This document shows, in pieces, positions 23,511 to 32,054 of a DNA stretch of 64,000 nt (its first letter is position 1; the number at the start of each line of letters is the position of its first letter). Under the pieces are notes generated by a model that did not search any database, was not told the DNA's origin, and worked only from the letters and a program-made list of their open reading frames with translations. Origin of the DNA: Nitrospinaceae bacterium (lineage in GTDB: Bacteria > Nitrospinota > Nitrospinia > Nitrospinales > Nitrospinaceae); assembly GCA_029261395.1 (NCBI GenBank), contig JAJDBJ010000005.1:1-64000 (forward strand), in the 5' to 3' direction. The translations under genes and the position numbers were made by a program.

Positions 23511-25922
23511 GTGACCAAGAAACGAAAATCCGCGCGCAACTCTTTTTTGCGTATGGGATTAAAAAATAAATTAATTGCCATCGTAATCGTAGTTGGGACG
23601 GTACCGTTGATCCTGGCTATGATCTTCTCCTACCTGCAGGGCAACAAATCGCTGACCCAGGTGATCGGCGCCAGCTTCCAGGCACTGGCCCACGAAACTT
23701 CCACTAAGATTGACTTCCTGTTGAAGGAGGAAATCAGTAAAATCACCCATCTGGCCAGTCACCCCACACTGGTACTTTGGGTCACGCAACAAAACAAATA
23801 TCTGAAACAAATCCCTCTTTCTAAAATCGAACAGGAAATCCAGGAACAATCCCAAGCGTGGAGCAAGCAAAAATCACTCCCTCTTTCACCCACTACAAAC
23901 AGAGCCAGTCATGTATTGAACGATTTTTTGAAGAACAATCTGCATGCATCAGAAAACACAGACTCACTGTTCGTTACTAACTTAAAAGGTCTATTGGTTT
24001 CCAGTATCAATTTTCATCCCGGCTATGTGAACACCCACCGCTCCTCCTGGAAAAAAATAATGTCGGGGAACCTGGAAACCTTTATCGGCCCTCTGACACA
24101 AGATTTACAGTCGAAGGACTACACATTCGAATTAGCCGTACCTATCAGAGATCATGAAAGACAGATAGTGGGTGTGTTGCATCGAGTCTATTCCGCCAGG
24201 GATTATTTTGCCAATGCCCTCGAAACCATCACCTTCGGTGAAACCGGCCACGTCATGTTGATCAATTCTAATGGCGAGGTGCTATCCTGCCCGATTTTAC
24301 CGACGGGACACAAGTTAGACGACCCCAAACTGGTCGAAGCCGTTACCGGTCCCAAAGCGGCCTGGGCTCAAACGCAGGGAGATGGTCACGGCAGTGAAGA
24401 CATTTCCATCATCGGCTACTCTCCTCTTGAAAAAACGAATCAATACACCTTAGCCTCCACCGATCATCGGTGGTTTACGTTTGCCTGGCAGGCTTCCGAC
24501 GAACTGTTTGCACCGACCGAAAGCCTGTTGTCCTGGGTTTCGGGCGCCGGATTGTTCTCCATTCTCCTGATCGTCATCATGGGTTCCCTGGCGGCCAATA
24601 AGATCGTGCGTCCCATACGACAGGTCCAAAGTGCGGCTCAATCTATTGGCCGGGGTGAAACGGTGCCGCCTCTGGAAATCAAAACCGGAGACGAGATCGA
24701 ATCCCTCGCGGAAGAAATCAATACCATGAGCGGACTTCTTCAAAAGAAGTTTTCAGGATTGGAATATCAGGTGGAAGCCAAAACTCAGGAAGTGATTCAT
24801 CTCAAGAAGTATACCGACAGTATCCTGATGAGCGTCCCGGAAATTGTTTTGATCCTGGACCTCGATTTGAAAATTGAATACGCCAATGCGGCTTTTGAAC
24901 AATTGACCGGCTATCCGCCCGCCAGGTATTTGGAACATACCCTGCTTGAAATTTCCCCGGAACCTTCGAAAGAGTGGCGTGCTTTGAATAAAGAGATCGC
25001 AAAATATCAATGGGGAATCAAAAAGAATCACTCTTCCCCTTCCAAGCCTGTCTCCTCTTATAAAGCCAAAGATCCTCTGGCTCCTTCTGATGGGAATTCC
25101 AAAGACTCTCAAAACACCATTACACTGGGCGACCAGATTTTTGCCTACCAGTTTTTTGATGTGCTCTTGGAAGAGGAAAAGACACGGCGGATCGGCCTCA
25201 TTATGAAAGACATTACCGAAGAAAAACGACTGCTCGACAAGTTGACCCAGGCCGACAAACTTTCCGGCCTGGGGACCCTGACCGCAGGGATCGCGCATGA
25301 AATGAACAACCCGCTGTATTCCATCATGGGTTTCACCGAAGCCATCCTGGAAGAAAAGCAGATTTCTAAAATCCAGCCCCTCGCCCGAAAAGTGCTGGAT
25401 CGATCCAAACACATGGCCTCTGTCATTCTCAATCTCTCGGGCTATACCCGCGCCAACGAGAAGGATGCCTTCAAAAAGGTCGATGTGAACGAAAAGATCG
25501 AAGCCGCCGTTGAAATGGCCTTGATGGCTCCTTATACCGACGACATTACCCTGGAGAAAAACTTTGATTCGGTTCCCGGTATACTGGCCAAACCGGAGGA
25601 AATCCAACAGGTGTTCCTCAATGTCATCAGCAATGCCATACAGGCGATGCAAGGCAAGGGCACGCTGACCCTCTCCTCTCGACAAGACCACGAATTCATC
25701 GTCGTTCAAATCCGGGATACCGGCCCAGGCATCTCCCCCGAACACATCACCAAGGTATTCGATCCGTTCTTCACCACCAAGGGACAGGGCGAAGGCACGG
25801 GGCTGGGACTCAACATCGTCCACCGGGTGGTGAATCAATATGGCGGAAATATAAAAATCGAATCGGAACCGGGTGAGGGAACAACGTTTGTGATCTCGTT
25901 TCCCGTTAACGGAAATAAATGA
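23511..25922 (+). CDS. Membrane sensor histidine kinase (dCache-like sensor, HAMP, PAS, kinase)
   Basis: About 803 residues from a GTG at 23511 preceded by AAAAGGG; an upstream in-frame ATG at 23433 has no ribosome-binding site. Transmembrane helix 1 is at about residues 20-38; a large periplasmic domain of about 280 residues follows and has Cache features (TFGETGHVMLINSNGEVL). Helix 2 is near 345-365, then HAMP (NKIVRPIRQVQ...RGETVPPLEIKTGDEI), a PAS domain (SVPEIVLILDLDLKIEYANAAFEQLTG), and the kinase core with H-box GIAHEMNNPLYSIMGF, N-box NVISNAIQAM, and G-boxes DTGPGISPEHI and GTGLGLNIV. It probably signals through the divergent CheY-like protein; the ligand is unknown. Confidence 0.92.
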   Translation: MTKKRKSARNSFLRMGLKNKLIAIVIVVGTVPLILAMIFSYLQGNKSLTQVIGASFQALAHETSTKIDFLLKEEISKITHLASHPTLVLWVTQQNKYLKQIPLSKIEQEIQEQSQAWSKQKSLPLSPTTNRASHVLNDFLKNNLHASENTDSLFVTNLKGLLVSSINFHPGYVNTHRSSWKKIMSGNLETFIGPLTQDLQSKDYTFELAVPIRDHERQIVGVLHRVYSARDYFANALETITFGETGHVMLINSNGEVLSCPILPTGHKLDDPKLVEAVTGPKAAWAQTQGDGHGSEDISIIGYSPLEKTNQYTLASTDHRWFTFAWQASDELFAPTESLLSWVSGAGLFSILLIVIMGSLAANKIVRPIRQVQSAAQSIGRGETVPPLEIKTGDEIESLAEEINTMSGLLQKKFSGLEYQVEAKTQEVIHLKKYTDSILMSVPEIVLILDLDLKIEYANAAFEQLTGYPPARYLEHTLLEISPEPSKEWRALNKEIAKYQWGIKKNHSSPSKPVSSYKAKDPLAPSDGNSKDSQNTITLGDQIFAYQFFDVLLEEEKTRRIGLIMKDITEEKRLLDKLTQADKLSGLGTLTAGIAHEMNNPLYSIMGFTEAILEEKQISKIQPLARKVLDRSKHMASVILNLSGYTRANEKDAFKKVDVNEKIEAAVEMALMAPYTDDITLEKNFDSVPGILAKPEEIQQVFLNVISNAIQAMQGKGTLTLSSRQDHEFIVVQIRDTGPGISPEHITKVFDPFFTTKGQGEGTGLGLNIVHRVVNQYGGNIKIESEPGEGTTFVISFPVNGNK

Positions 25923-25937
25923 ATACGGGCTGGGGGA

Positions 25938-26720
25938 TTACTCGGGGGCGGGGGCCATCAATTTGATCCAGTGCTTTTTCTCCCACTGCATGGCTTCCCG
26001 GTATTGAATATACTCTTTTTCCTTGGCCTTGAAATCCTTATGATGCGTCTGCCATTGGCCATTGCGCCGTACCGGCGGTGCCGCCTGATGGCACATTTCA
26101 TGATGCACCGTCAACTCCAGTACGCTCACGGGAACAAATTCCTGCTTCAGCCGCGGATGAACACGGATCAATTTATTTTTAGAATCATAGGAACCAAATC
26201 TGAAAGATCGGCGATTGGGAACTTTGACATTTTTTCCCCATTCGATCTTAGCTTCCACTTTGCCGTTAAAATATTCTTGATTCAAGCGATCATAAATCGC
26301 CTGCAGATCCCGCTCATCGACCGGCGGGAGTTCCACGAATTCCAGTTCCGCCTGTCGGGCCTGGGCCCGGCATTCCTTGAGAAAACCGCGCACCAACGTG
26401 CGGTGCGACTCCGGCAAAAGCTCCAATTGTGCCACCTGGCCCAGCAGTCGGCCTTGAAGAGATTCCTGCACATCGGACATCTCGTGCGGAAACAAATCGT
26501 AATAGCCTTCGTTGAATATCTCCCATTTCACCCGTTGGGAGTTGGAATCGATACTCACCTGCCCTAAAAACTCAAGACCCTTTTTGCGGCACCGGAATAT
26601 ATTCTTGAACACCTTTTCCGCTGACGCGAAGGCGCTGGGGGCTCCCAGGGTAATCGTACCGGGGTTGACGGATTGTTTTCTTAAAGCTGGCATGGAAGAA
26701 CTCGCTTTCAGGTGGGCCAT
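25938..26720 (-). CDS. SprT-like zinc metalloprotease-domain protein
   Basis: 260 residues. The C-terminal half is an SprT-like domain: IYDRLNQEYFNGKVEAKIEW, then LIRVHPRLKQEF and the zinc motif HHEMCH (an HExxH), with a possible third ligand in THHKDFKAKEKEY. The N-terminal 120 residues (FKNIFRCRKKGLEFLGQVS...) are not recognised. SprT-like proteins are related to Spartan and may cleave DNA-bound proteins, but bacterial members are little studied. It converges with the kinase gene (15 bp between stops). The start may be the ATG at 26720 or 26693; no clear ribosome-binding site favours one. Confidence 0.78.
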   Translation of the reverse strand: MAHLKASSSMPALRKQSVNPGTITLGAPSAFASAEKVFKNIFRCRKKGLEFLGQVSIDSNSQRVKWEIFNEGYYDLFPHEMSDVQESLQGRLLGQVAQLELLPESHRTLVRGFLKECRAQARQAELEFVELPPVDERDLQAIYDRLNQEYFNGKVEAKIEWGKNVKVPNRRSFRFGSYDSKNKLIRVHPRLKQEFVPVSVLELTVHHEMCHQAAPPVRRNGQWQTHHKDFKAKEKEYIQYREAMQWEKKHWIKLMAPAPE

Positions 26721-26850
26721 CGAGAATCAATCAAGAGGCTTTTAAGTCTAACCCAACGATATTACACTCTTGAGCGGTGTTAATTCAATCCCTTTTTTCA
26801 TAGGTTTGGACTGTCTTTACTTGCTTCGAAATTCGTGTAATGATTGTTCT

Positions 26851-28191
26851 ATGCGAAATTTAGGAGTCGCCTTTTTAATACTTTTACTGGGAAGCGCCTG
26901 CGCAGGAGCTCCTGTTACGGAGACCCCCTCCGTCGCCTACGATCCTGGCCCGGATATCGAACGGTTTCTGGATACCGTGGACCCTGCCGAAGAGACCCAG
27001 GTTCTGGCGCGCCTGAAGGAATCCAAGGTTTCCCATGACGCCATCAAAGCCTATCTGCGCAAGAATGCCGCAGGCTCTCATGGACTTTCCGGTATGTTCG
27101 CGGGCGTACCGGTCAAACACATGGGCAAGGAGTTGACCTATTCCTTATACGTCCCCGAGTCGGCACAGGAGGGACACCCCCTGCCGATGATCGTTATCCT
27201 GCACGGTATGGGCGGAAAAGGCGATTTGACTCTCCAGAGTTGGCGGAAGCGGCTGAACGATGAGTTCATCATCCTCTGCCCCTCGTACCCCATGGGCGCC
27301 TGGTGGACTCTGTCGGCGGAGGAGTTGGTTCTGCAACTGATCCGCGAAACCAAAATGCGGGTCCCGGTCGATCCCAACCGGATTTTTCTGGCGGGACTTT
27401 CCAACGGAGCCATGGGGACCTATATGATAGGGTCATTTTATCCCGATTATTTTGCCGGCATCATCCCCATTGCCGGTGCGATTGCGGAACCCCATTATCT
27501 GCATTTCCTGATCAATCTCAACAACACCCCGCTCTACAGCATTCAGGGGCAATACGACCCTGTCTTTCCGATCCGGTTCAGCCGCCGGATCAATCAAATT
27601 CTGACCGATATGAAATATCCTCTGACCTATCGCGAACACACCGAGAAAGGCACGGCGCATGGCGGACATTTTCTTCCCGAATCCGAAGTACCCGCACTTC
27701 TGGAGTGGTTGAAGGAACAACGACGGGAACCGTATTCCGCCACCATCCGTATGGTACGGGAAGGCAATCATCTGGACCGCATTCAATGGGCCCGCGTGAC
27801 TCGCGGGTTGAGTATGGCCGCCCTGCAGATACCCGGTCCACTGCCGGAATCCATGAACGTCAAAGACGGCAAAGCCGCCACCCTGATCGTTGTTCACAAG
27901 GAACCCAACCTGTTCGAAGTCACAGGGAAAAACCTGCTGGAGATGGAGCTCTATTTGGATGCCGACCGGGTGAATTTTGAGCAACCGGTCATGGTCACGT
28001 TTCAGGAAATGAAAGAGCTGAAAGGTAAAGTCATCACCAGCCAGAAACTGGTCAAGTACCATGGGACAGTAACCCGGGATACCGCCCTCCTGCTCCGGGA
28101 ATTCAAATTGCGCCGTGACCCGGAACAACTCTATGACGCCAAAATCACCGTGGTCCTGGAAAAGAGTTCCCAATTTGCCATGAAGCCATGA
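26851..28191 (+). CDS. Lipoprotein alpha/beta hydrolase (esterase/depolymerase-like)
   Basis: 446 residues from the ATG at 26851, chosen because it opens a perfect lipoprotein signal (MRNLGVAFLILLLGSAC, lipobox LGSAC with Cys17). After a short linker, the hydrolase domain has the oxyanion region VILHGMGGKGDL, the nucleophile elbow LAGLSNGAMG (Ser about 186), IAGAIAEP and a histidine segment GTAHGGHFLP; GQYDPVFP probably holds the acid. This is the pattern of PHB-depolymerase/feruloyl-esterase-like enzymes. A beta-rich C-terminal 130 residues is not recognised. Its stop overlaps the mutS2 start by 4 bp (ATGA), so the two are translationally coupled although functions seem unrelated. Confidence 0.8.
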   Translation: MRNLGVAFLILLLGSACAGAPVTETPSVAYDPGPDIERFLDTVDPAEETQVLARLKESKVSHDAIKAYLRKNAAGSHGLSGMFAGVPVKHMGKELTYSLYVPESAQEGHPLPMIVILHGMGGKGDLTLQSWRKRLNDEFIILCPSYPMGAWWTLSAEELVLQLIRETKMRVPVDPNRIFLAGLSNGAMGTYMIGSFYPDYFAGIIPIAGAIAEPHYLHFLINLNNTPLYSIQGQYDPVFPIRFSRRINQILTDMKYPLTYREHTEKGTAHGGHFLPESEVPALLEWLKEQRREPYSATIRMVREGNHLDRIQWARVTRGLSMAALQIPGPLPESMNVKDGKAATLIVVHKEPNLFEVTGKNLLEMELYLDADRVNFEQPVMVTFQEMKELKGKVITSQKLVKYHGTVTRDTALLLREFKLRRDPEQLYDAKITVVLEKSSQFAMKP

Positions 28192-30569
28192 ACCACTCCG
28201 ACACTCCCGCTCCACAAAAAATACAACGAACCCATACGGCTGATATTGGATGGTCCGCCGTCCAAAACGCGCTGGCCGGGTTGACCGAATCTCCCGTAAC
28301 GCGTGAACTCTGCGCCGCTCTGCATCCCGAACCCGATTTTGAGTCGGCCCAACGCCTGCTGGAAGAAACCTCCGAGATGTTTTCCGCACTGGCAGGAGTC
28401 GAGCCCTGCCCTCTTCGGTCTTTCGACGATCTGTCTCCGATCCTCCAACAGGCCGTGGAAAATCTTTTTGTGGAACCGGTCTCCTGCTTGCAAGCCGCGC
28501 ATCACTTGCGGTTGGCGCGTGATCTCAAAAAATATTTTAAAAATCAGGATGACGGGACACTCCTCAAACAAATCAGTGAAACCCTGGACCCTCTATCGCC
28601 ATTGTTGAAAGAAATCGAACGGTGCCTGGATGCCGACGGCGAGATCAAGGAGAACGCATCGCCGGAACTGAAGCAGGCGATACGGAATGCCGCTTCAGCG
28701 CGCCAAAACCTGGAAACGTCTCTCAAGAAAATCATGGCCAAAACCGGATCGAAAGAGGCGTTACAAGATAGTTACTTCACCGAACGGGAAGGCCGCCTGG
28801 TTCTGCCGGTCAAGGCGGAAGCCAAATCCCAACTGGGGGGCATCGTGCACGACAGCTCCGGCAGTGGTCAAACGTTGTTCATAGAACCCACCGCCATCAT
28901 TCCGCTGAACAATAAAGTCAAAATTGCGCGAATGAATGTCGAACAGGAAAAAATCAAAATCCTGCAGGAGCTGGCACGCGGCCTGCGGGAGAATCGGGAA
29001 GTGCTACAGGCGAATCAAGATATTTTAACCGCCCTGGACGCAATTTACGCGCGGGCCCGGCTGGCTGGAAAAATGGAGGCACGCCGGTTTCTGTTGCGGG
29101 ACGACGGACTGGTGAATCTGCGCCGGGCACGCAATCCCGAACTGGTCCTGAACGGACAGGAAGTGATTCCCAACGACATTCAATGGGACGCGGCGACACG
29201 GGTCATCATCATCTCCGGCCCCAATACCGGCGGCAAAACGGTGACATTGAAAACCGTGGGACTGATGTCCATGATGGCGCGGGCCGGATTGCTCCTGCCG
29301 GTCGCGGACAATTCTGAGATGGGGTTTTTCCCGGAAGTGTACGCCGACATCGGCGACGACCAGAACATTGAATTGCAGTTGTCCACCTTCTCCGGACACC
29401 TTGCAAAAATTATTCATATCTTGAATAACGCTTCCGAAGGCGCGTTGATTCTACTGGACGAGCTGGGGATCGCCACCGACCCGCACGAGGGAGCCGCGCT
29501 GGCGGAATCGATCCTGATCGAAATGAAGCAACGCGGCTTGAGGGTTCTGGTCTCCACCCACTACCTGGCCCTGAAAACCCTCGCGCAAACCGAAGAGGGC
29601 TTTTTAAACGCCTGTACCGAATTTGACGATCAGACTCATCGCCCCACTTACCGCCTGATATTCGGAGTACCGGGAGACAGCGCCGCGCTGGAAACCGCCG
29701 AGCGCCTCGGGCTCGACGCCGACACCCTCGATCGCGCCCGCGCCATCTACGAGCAAAAGGACCATCGCGCCGAACAACTCCTGCAATCGCTAAGTCGCCA
29801 GAAACGAGAGTTGGTCAATGCTCAGGAAACGCTTCAACAAAAGATGGAAGAAACCCACCGACTGCTGGAGGAGCAGAAATCCCTCACCGAAAAGTTAAAG
29901 GAAGAGGAGCGGGATTTCGTCAAAACCAAAGCAAAAAAAGTACAGGCCTTCGTCCGCGACTCCAAGCGGGAAGTTAAAAAACTCTTGGACAGCCTGCGCG
30001 AGACTCGCGACGTGCCGCAATTACGCAAGGCTGAGAAACAGATCCACCAACTGGGACAAGTCCCTTTATCCGCACTGTCCCCGCAGGAAGCGGGTTGGGA
30101 AGTGCCCGCGGATCAACTCAAATTCGGAGACCGGGTGCGGGTGGAAAATTATAATGCCATTGGCACCCTTTTGGAAGATCCCAAGGGAAAAACCAAGGTA
30201 CGCATACAATTAGGAAATCTCGAGACCACAGTGGGTGTCCACACACTGAAGGGAAGCCGTGACCCTGCCCCTCCGAAAACCACCAAGGCGGAACCGGAAA
30301 TACGAATCCAGACAGAAGCTCAAACGTCTTCCCAAACTACATGCGACCTGCGGGGAAAAACCGTGGATGAAGCGAAGGAAGACATGGAAGTCTTTCTCAG
30401 TCGTGCCATCGTTAACAAACTGGGGAGAGTGATTGTCATTCATGGCCACGGCATGGGCAAACTGAAGCAGATGGTGCGAGACACGCTGGACGCCTCCGGT
30501 ATCGGCAAGAACCATCATCCCGGCGAACGCCACGAAGGCGGCGACGGCGTGACGATAGTGGAACTTTAA
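28188..30569 (+). CDS. mutS2: MutS2 endonuclease/ATPase
   Basis: 793 residues, full length. Domains: MutS2 core and lever (about 1-310), MutS-type ATPase with Walker A SGPNTGGKTV near residue 345 and Walker B GALILLDELGIATDPHEGAAL, a long coiled coil (about 510-610, rich in K/E/Q), a KOW-like segment (LKFGDRVRVENYNAIGTL) and a C-terminal Smr nuclease domain (CDLRGKTVDEAKEDMEVFL...VIVIHGHGMGKLKQMVR). MutS2 suppresses recombination and, in some bacteria, rescues collided ribosomes. It starts inside the stop of the lipoprotein hydrolase gene. Confidence 0.96.
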   Translation: MNHSDTPAPQKIQRTHTADIGWSAVQNALAGLTESPVTRELCAALHPEPDFESAQRLLEETSEMFSALAGVEPCPLRSFDDLSPILQQAVENLFVEPVSCLQAAHHLRLARDLKKYFKNQDDGTLLKQISETLDPLSPLLKEIERCLDADGEIKENASPELKQAIRNAASARQNLETSLKKIMAKTGSKEALQDSYFTEREGRLVLPVKAEAKSQLGGIVHDSSGSGQTLFIEPTAIIPLNNKVKIARMNVEQEKIKILQELARGLRENREVLQANQDILTALDAIYARARLAGKMEARRFLLRDDGLVNLRRARNPELVLNGQEVIPNDIQWDAATRVIIISGPNTGGKTVTLKTVGLMSMMARAGLLLPVADNSEMGFFPEVYADIGDDQNIELQLSTFSGHLAKIIHILNNASEGALILLDELGIATDPHEGAALAESILIEMKQRGLRVLVSTHYLALKTLAQTEEGFLNACTEFDDQTHRPTYRLIFGVPGDSAALETAERLGLDADTLDRARAIYEQKDHRAEQLLQSLSRQKRELVNAQETLQQKMEETHRLLEEQKSLTEKLKEEERDFVKTKAKKVQAFVRDSKREVKKLLDSLRETRDVPQLRKAEKQIHQLGQVPLSALSPQEAGWEVPADQLKFGDRVRVENYNAIGTLLEDPKGKTKVRIQLGNLETTVGVHTLKGSRDPAPPKTTKAEPEIRIQTEAQTSSQTTCDLRGKTVDEAKEDMEVFLSRAIVNKLGRVIVIHGHGMGKLKQMVRDTLDASGIGKNHHPGERHEGGDGVTIVEL

Positions 30570-30602
30570 TCTTCAACACACAACATTTATGAGGATCTTA
30601 TA

Positions 30603-31181
30603 ATGAAACGTATAATTCCGATTGGCTTCATCAGCCTGACACTGTTTTTAATATTGTCCCTTCTTGCTCATGCAGGCGGAAAGGCGCAAGTCTCGCTTCA
30701 CGGCAAGCCCTTGACCCTGTTGGGCACTGCTTTACAGGAAGGACAACCGTTTCCTGCAATCACGATTCCCGACAGCGGATTGCAGATGACTGACCTGCGA
30801 TCCTTCAGGGGCAAGGTGACGATCATCAGCATTGTGCCTTCGATTGACACCAAAGTATGCGAGAAACAAACACATATCTTAAGTGAAGAGAACGGCGGAC
30901 TGGACAAAACCGTTCGCCTGGTGACCGTCAGCCGGGATCTGCCGTTCGCGCAAAAACGGTTCGCTGAAGAAGCGAAGATTCACAACGTTCTGTTTCTTTC
31001 GGATTATCGGGACGGCGGCTTTGGTACGTCTACTGGACTCATGATTCAGGAGAATCGTTTGTTGGCTCGGGCGTTGGTCGTCGTGGATAAGGAAGGTGTG
31101 ATCCGTTATTTGGAAATCGTGCCGGATCTTGGACAACTGCCAGACATGAAAAAAGCATTTCAACTGGCGGGATCGTTATAA
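30603..31181 (+). CDS. Exported one-cysteine thiol peroxidase (Tpx family)
   Basis: 192 residues with GAGG upstream of the ATG. A signal peptide covers residues 1-24 (cleavage after LAHA). The mature part is Tpx-like: VSLHGKPLTLLGTALQEGQPFP (in two blocks), IVPSIDTKVCEKQT with the peroxidatic cysteine C86, and VSRDLPFAQKRF. In cytoplasmic Tpx the last block contains the resolving cysteine; here it is alanine, and C86 is the only cysteine in the protein. It should therefore be a 1-Cys periplasmic peroxidase reduced by another thiol. It follows mutS2 by 33 bp and may be cotranscribed. Confidence 0.85.
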   Translation: MKRIIPIGFISLTLFLILSLLAHAGGKAQVSLHGKPLTLLGTALQEGQPFPAITIPDSGLQMTDLRSFRGKVTIISIVPSIDTKVCEKQTHILSEENGGLDKTVRLVTVSRDLPFAQKRFAEEAKIHNVLFLSDYRDGGFGTSTGLMIQENRLLARALVVVDKEGVIRYLEIVPDLGQLPDMKKAFQLAGSL

Positions 31182-31209
31182 GAGTAAAGAGGGCTTCGAG
31201 GAGAATTAT

Positions 31210-31914
31210 TTATACTGCTTCGGCTTCTTGCTGAGGCTGTAGGTCTTCCGGTTTGATCACGGGGCGGGCGATGCACAAGGTTCCAATAAAGTTTTTTTCC
31301 ACGCCGCGCGTCTGCACGTGATCGTCGCTCTCCTCCCACAGCCCACAGGCATCCACCGCAAATTCAATGGCGGGGATATCAGTGGATATCACTGAATTAG
31401 GGCTGGTCCTCAATTGAACAGGAAGGTGATAGGTCGCCCGGTGGCCGACCCGCTTGGTCATGATTCTTGGAAGTATTTCCTCTTTGTTACCCATATACAA
31501 AAGATCGCCGATGAACTCCCCCACCATTTCGCCGTCCTCGTATCCCAGCAACCGCACGGCAGGGTTGACGAAAACAACGATGCCATGGCTGTCCAGCTGG
31601 AATATCAGATCATTGGTGGATTCGACAATAGATTTGTACCTGCGTTCAGTCTTGCCCAGCTCAACAGCCGTTTTCTTGCCGGTCTCATGGGCACCTCCGA
31701 TCAAACCGGGAAGGGTAAAGAGCATCGCCAGTAAAACGATACCGACATGCACCCCGGTATCGAACCAGGACATCCCCCTCTGGGAAGACATTTGAATGGA
31801 GGACTCAATTACACCCTCCAACCCGAATTCCCACATCAGGGACAACACCAAGACCAAAAACACGGTCGCTCCAAAGTGCTTCCAAATCTTCCTTTTAAAG
31901 TTTTCCGGACTCAT
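31210..31914 (-). CDS. Membrane protein with one PAS domain and no output domain
   Basis: 234 residues. Two transmembrane helices at about residues 15-31 and 53-72 enclose a short periplasmic loop. A PAS domain follows at about 90-200 (YKSIVESTNDLIFQLDSHGIVVFVNPAVRLLGYEDGEMVG). No kinase, cyclase, GGDEF or methyl-accepting region follows. It may be a sensory adaptor that binds a ligand or cofactor and acts through a partner. It stands alone between tpx (convergent) and the M16 protease. Confidence 0.75.
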   Translation of the reverse strand: MSPENFKRKIWKHFGATVFLVLVLSLMWEFGLEGVIESSIQMSSQRGMSWFDTGVHVGIVLLAMLFTLPGLIGGAHETGKKTAVELGKTERRYKSIVESTNDLIFQLDSHGIVVFVNPAVRLLGYEDGEMVGEFIGDLLYMGNKEEILPRIMTKRVGHRATYHLPVQLRTSPNSVISTDIPAIEFAVDACGLWEESDDHVQTRGVEKNFIGTLCIARPVIKPEDLQPQQEAEAV

Positions 31915-32054
31915 AGGGCGCGTCTAGGAAACAGGCTGAAAAATATTAAGAACACGAACATGAATTAGATAGTCATTAGATTACCATTTATAGGGTATGA
32001 AATCCAGTATTTCTTGAGTGAAAAATGATGAAATCCACCGTATCCGTTGAAGGA

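Noticed and set aside
24753-25838. Minus-strand ORF of 361 codons opposite the histidine kinase
   Set aside because: It mirrors the kinase core, which has all catalytic boxes on the plus strand. The mirror frame has no recognisable domain.
27433-28389. Minus-strand ORF of 318 codons across the lipoprotein hydrolase and mutS2 start
   Set aside because: Shadow of two well-supported plus-strand genes that are coupled by an ATGA overlap.
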